Source: Arthrobacter silvisoli
Lineage (GTDB): Bacteria > Actinomycetota > Actinomycetes > Actinomycetales > Micrococcaceae
NCBI RefSeq assembly: GCF_003369445.1
Contig: NZ_QRCU01000031.1
Coordinates: 21,377 to 85,376 of the forward strand
Reading direction: 5' to 3'
Length of the DNA: 64,000 nt
Shown: in pieces, positions 63,930-64,000 of the stretch
Numbering within the stretch: position 1 is the stretch's first letter
Layout: each line of letters begins with the position of its first letter
The notes under the pieces: generated by a model
Seen by the model: only the letters and a program-made list of their open reading frames with translations
Database searches by the model: none
What the model was told of the DNA's origin: nothing
Position numbers and translations under genes: made by a program

Positions 63930-64000
63930 ATGCCCATTGCAACCCCAGAGATTTACTCCGAGATGATCGACCGGGCGAAGGCCGGCGGGTACGCTTTCCC
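63930..64000 (+). CDS. fba: Fructose-bisphosphate aldolase class II, N-terminal start (cut by window end)
   Basis: ATG at 63930 follows AGGAG by 6 nt. The visible MPIATPEIYSEMIDRAKAGG is the usual N-terminus of actinobacterial class II aldolases, which cleave fructose-1,6-bisphosphate in glycolysis. Only 23 codons are in the window. Confidence 0.9.
   Translation, partial: MPIATPEIYSEMIDRAKAGGYAF

Noticed and set aside
1..64000. CRISPR arrays, rRNA or tRNA genes, insertion sequences, phage attachment sites
   Set aside because: I saw no regularly spaced repeats of 24-37 bp, no transposase or integrase, and no cloverleaf or rRNA-like stretch.

Overview
The window is a 64-kb piece of a GC-rich actinobacterial chromosome. 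Protein signatures, the many ATGA/GTGA stop-start overlaps, GTG and leaderless starts, and the pyrE - HAD phosphatase - SpoU methyltransferase - fba block at the right end point to Micrococcaceae (Arthrobacter, Pseudarthrobacter or Paenarthrobacter). That taxon is an inference from family resemblance. I see no rRNA, tRNA, insertion sequence, integrase or CRISPR array. Most of the window is accessory catabolism, and core genes return after about 56.9 kb.

Layout. 1-3580: valine/isobutyrate catabolism (mmsA end, 3-hydroxyisobutyryl-CoA hydrolase, mmsB, enoyl-CoA hydratase). 3596-7646: an M16 peptidase, then a two-gene unit of an unrecognised 455-aa protein and a Nal1-like trypsin-fold protease. 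8142-10738: a TetR regulator and an AfsA/ScbA-type protein, divergent from a saccharopine-dehydrogenase-like reductase, a possible butyrolactone-type signalling locus. 10767-20031: IclR-controlled carboxylate catabolism with a TctABC transporter, an RraA-like protein, a DUF1932-type dehydrogenase, a TRAP-like permease pair and a cyclase, followed by a zinc alcohol dehydrogenase. 20064-25627: MarR plus acyl-CoA ligase, glycosyltransferase and glycogen-debranching-like protein. 25800-32570: a gamma-glutamylation amine pathway (APC permease, GS-like ligase, gamma-Glu hydrolase, aldehyde dehydrogenase, SDR) divergent from a FadR-type regulator. 32613-34807: NCS1 permease and its TetR regulator. 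34948-35769: nadE.

35946-56061 is a 20-kb hexuronate locus with two LacI regulators. The first LacI faces a promoter followed by three ATACGTAT sites at an exact 13-bp period and an operon with two Gfo/Idh/MocA oxidoreductases, a mannonate dehydratase, a KDG kinase, a mannitol-dehydrogenase-family reductase and KDPG aldolase. An ABC sugar importer (binding protein and two permeases, no ATPase) follows. The second LacI faces an operon with a TIM-barrel isomerase, a third Gfo/Idh/MocA oxidoreductase, glucuronate isomerase, a second reductase, a second mannonate dehydratase and gluconokinase. The ABC operon and this last operon share an almost duplicated promoter-operator and long leaders. Together the genes give the path glucuronate - fructuronate - mannonate - KDG - KDPG - pyruvate plus glyceraldehyde-3-phosphate. 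The oxidoreductase/isomerase set, with no glycoside hydrolase visible, suggests oxidative cleavage of an upstream glycoside.

56058-64000: a CPBP-like membrane protein, pyrE, a Tat-exported alpha/beta hydrolase, a tyrosine phosphatase, a NagD-like HAD phosphatase, a SpoU methyltransferase, a split FluG-like pair (GS-like plus amidohydrolase) and the start of fba.
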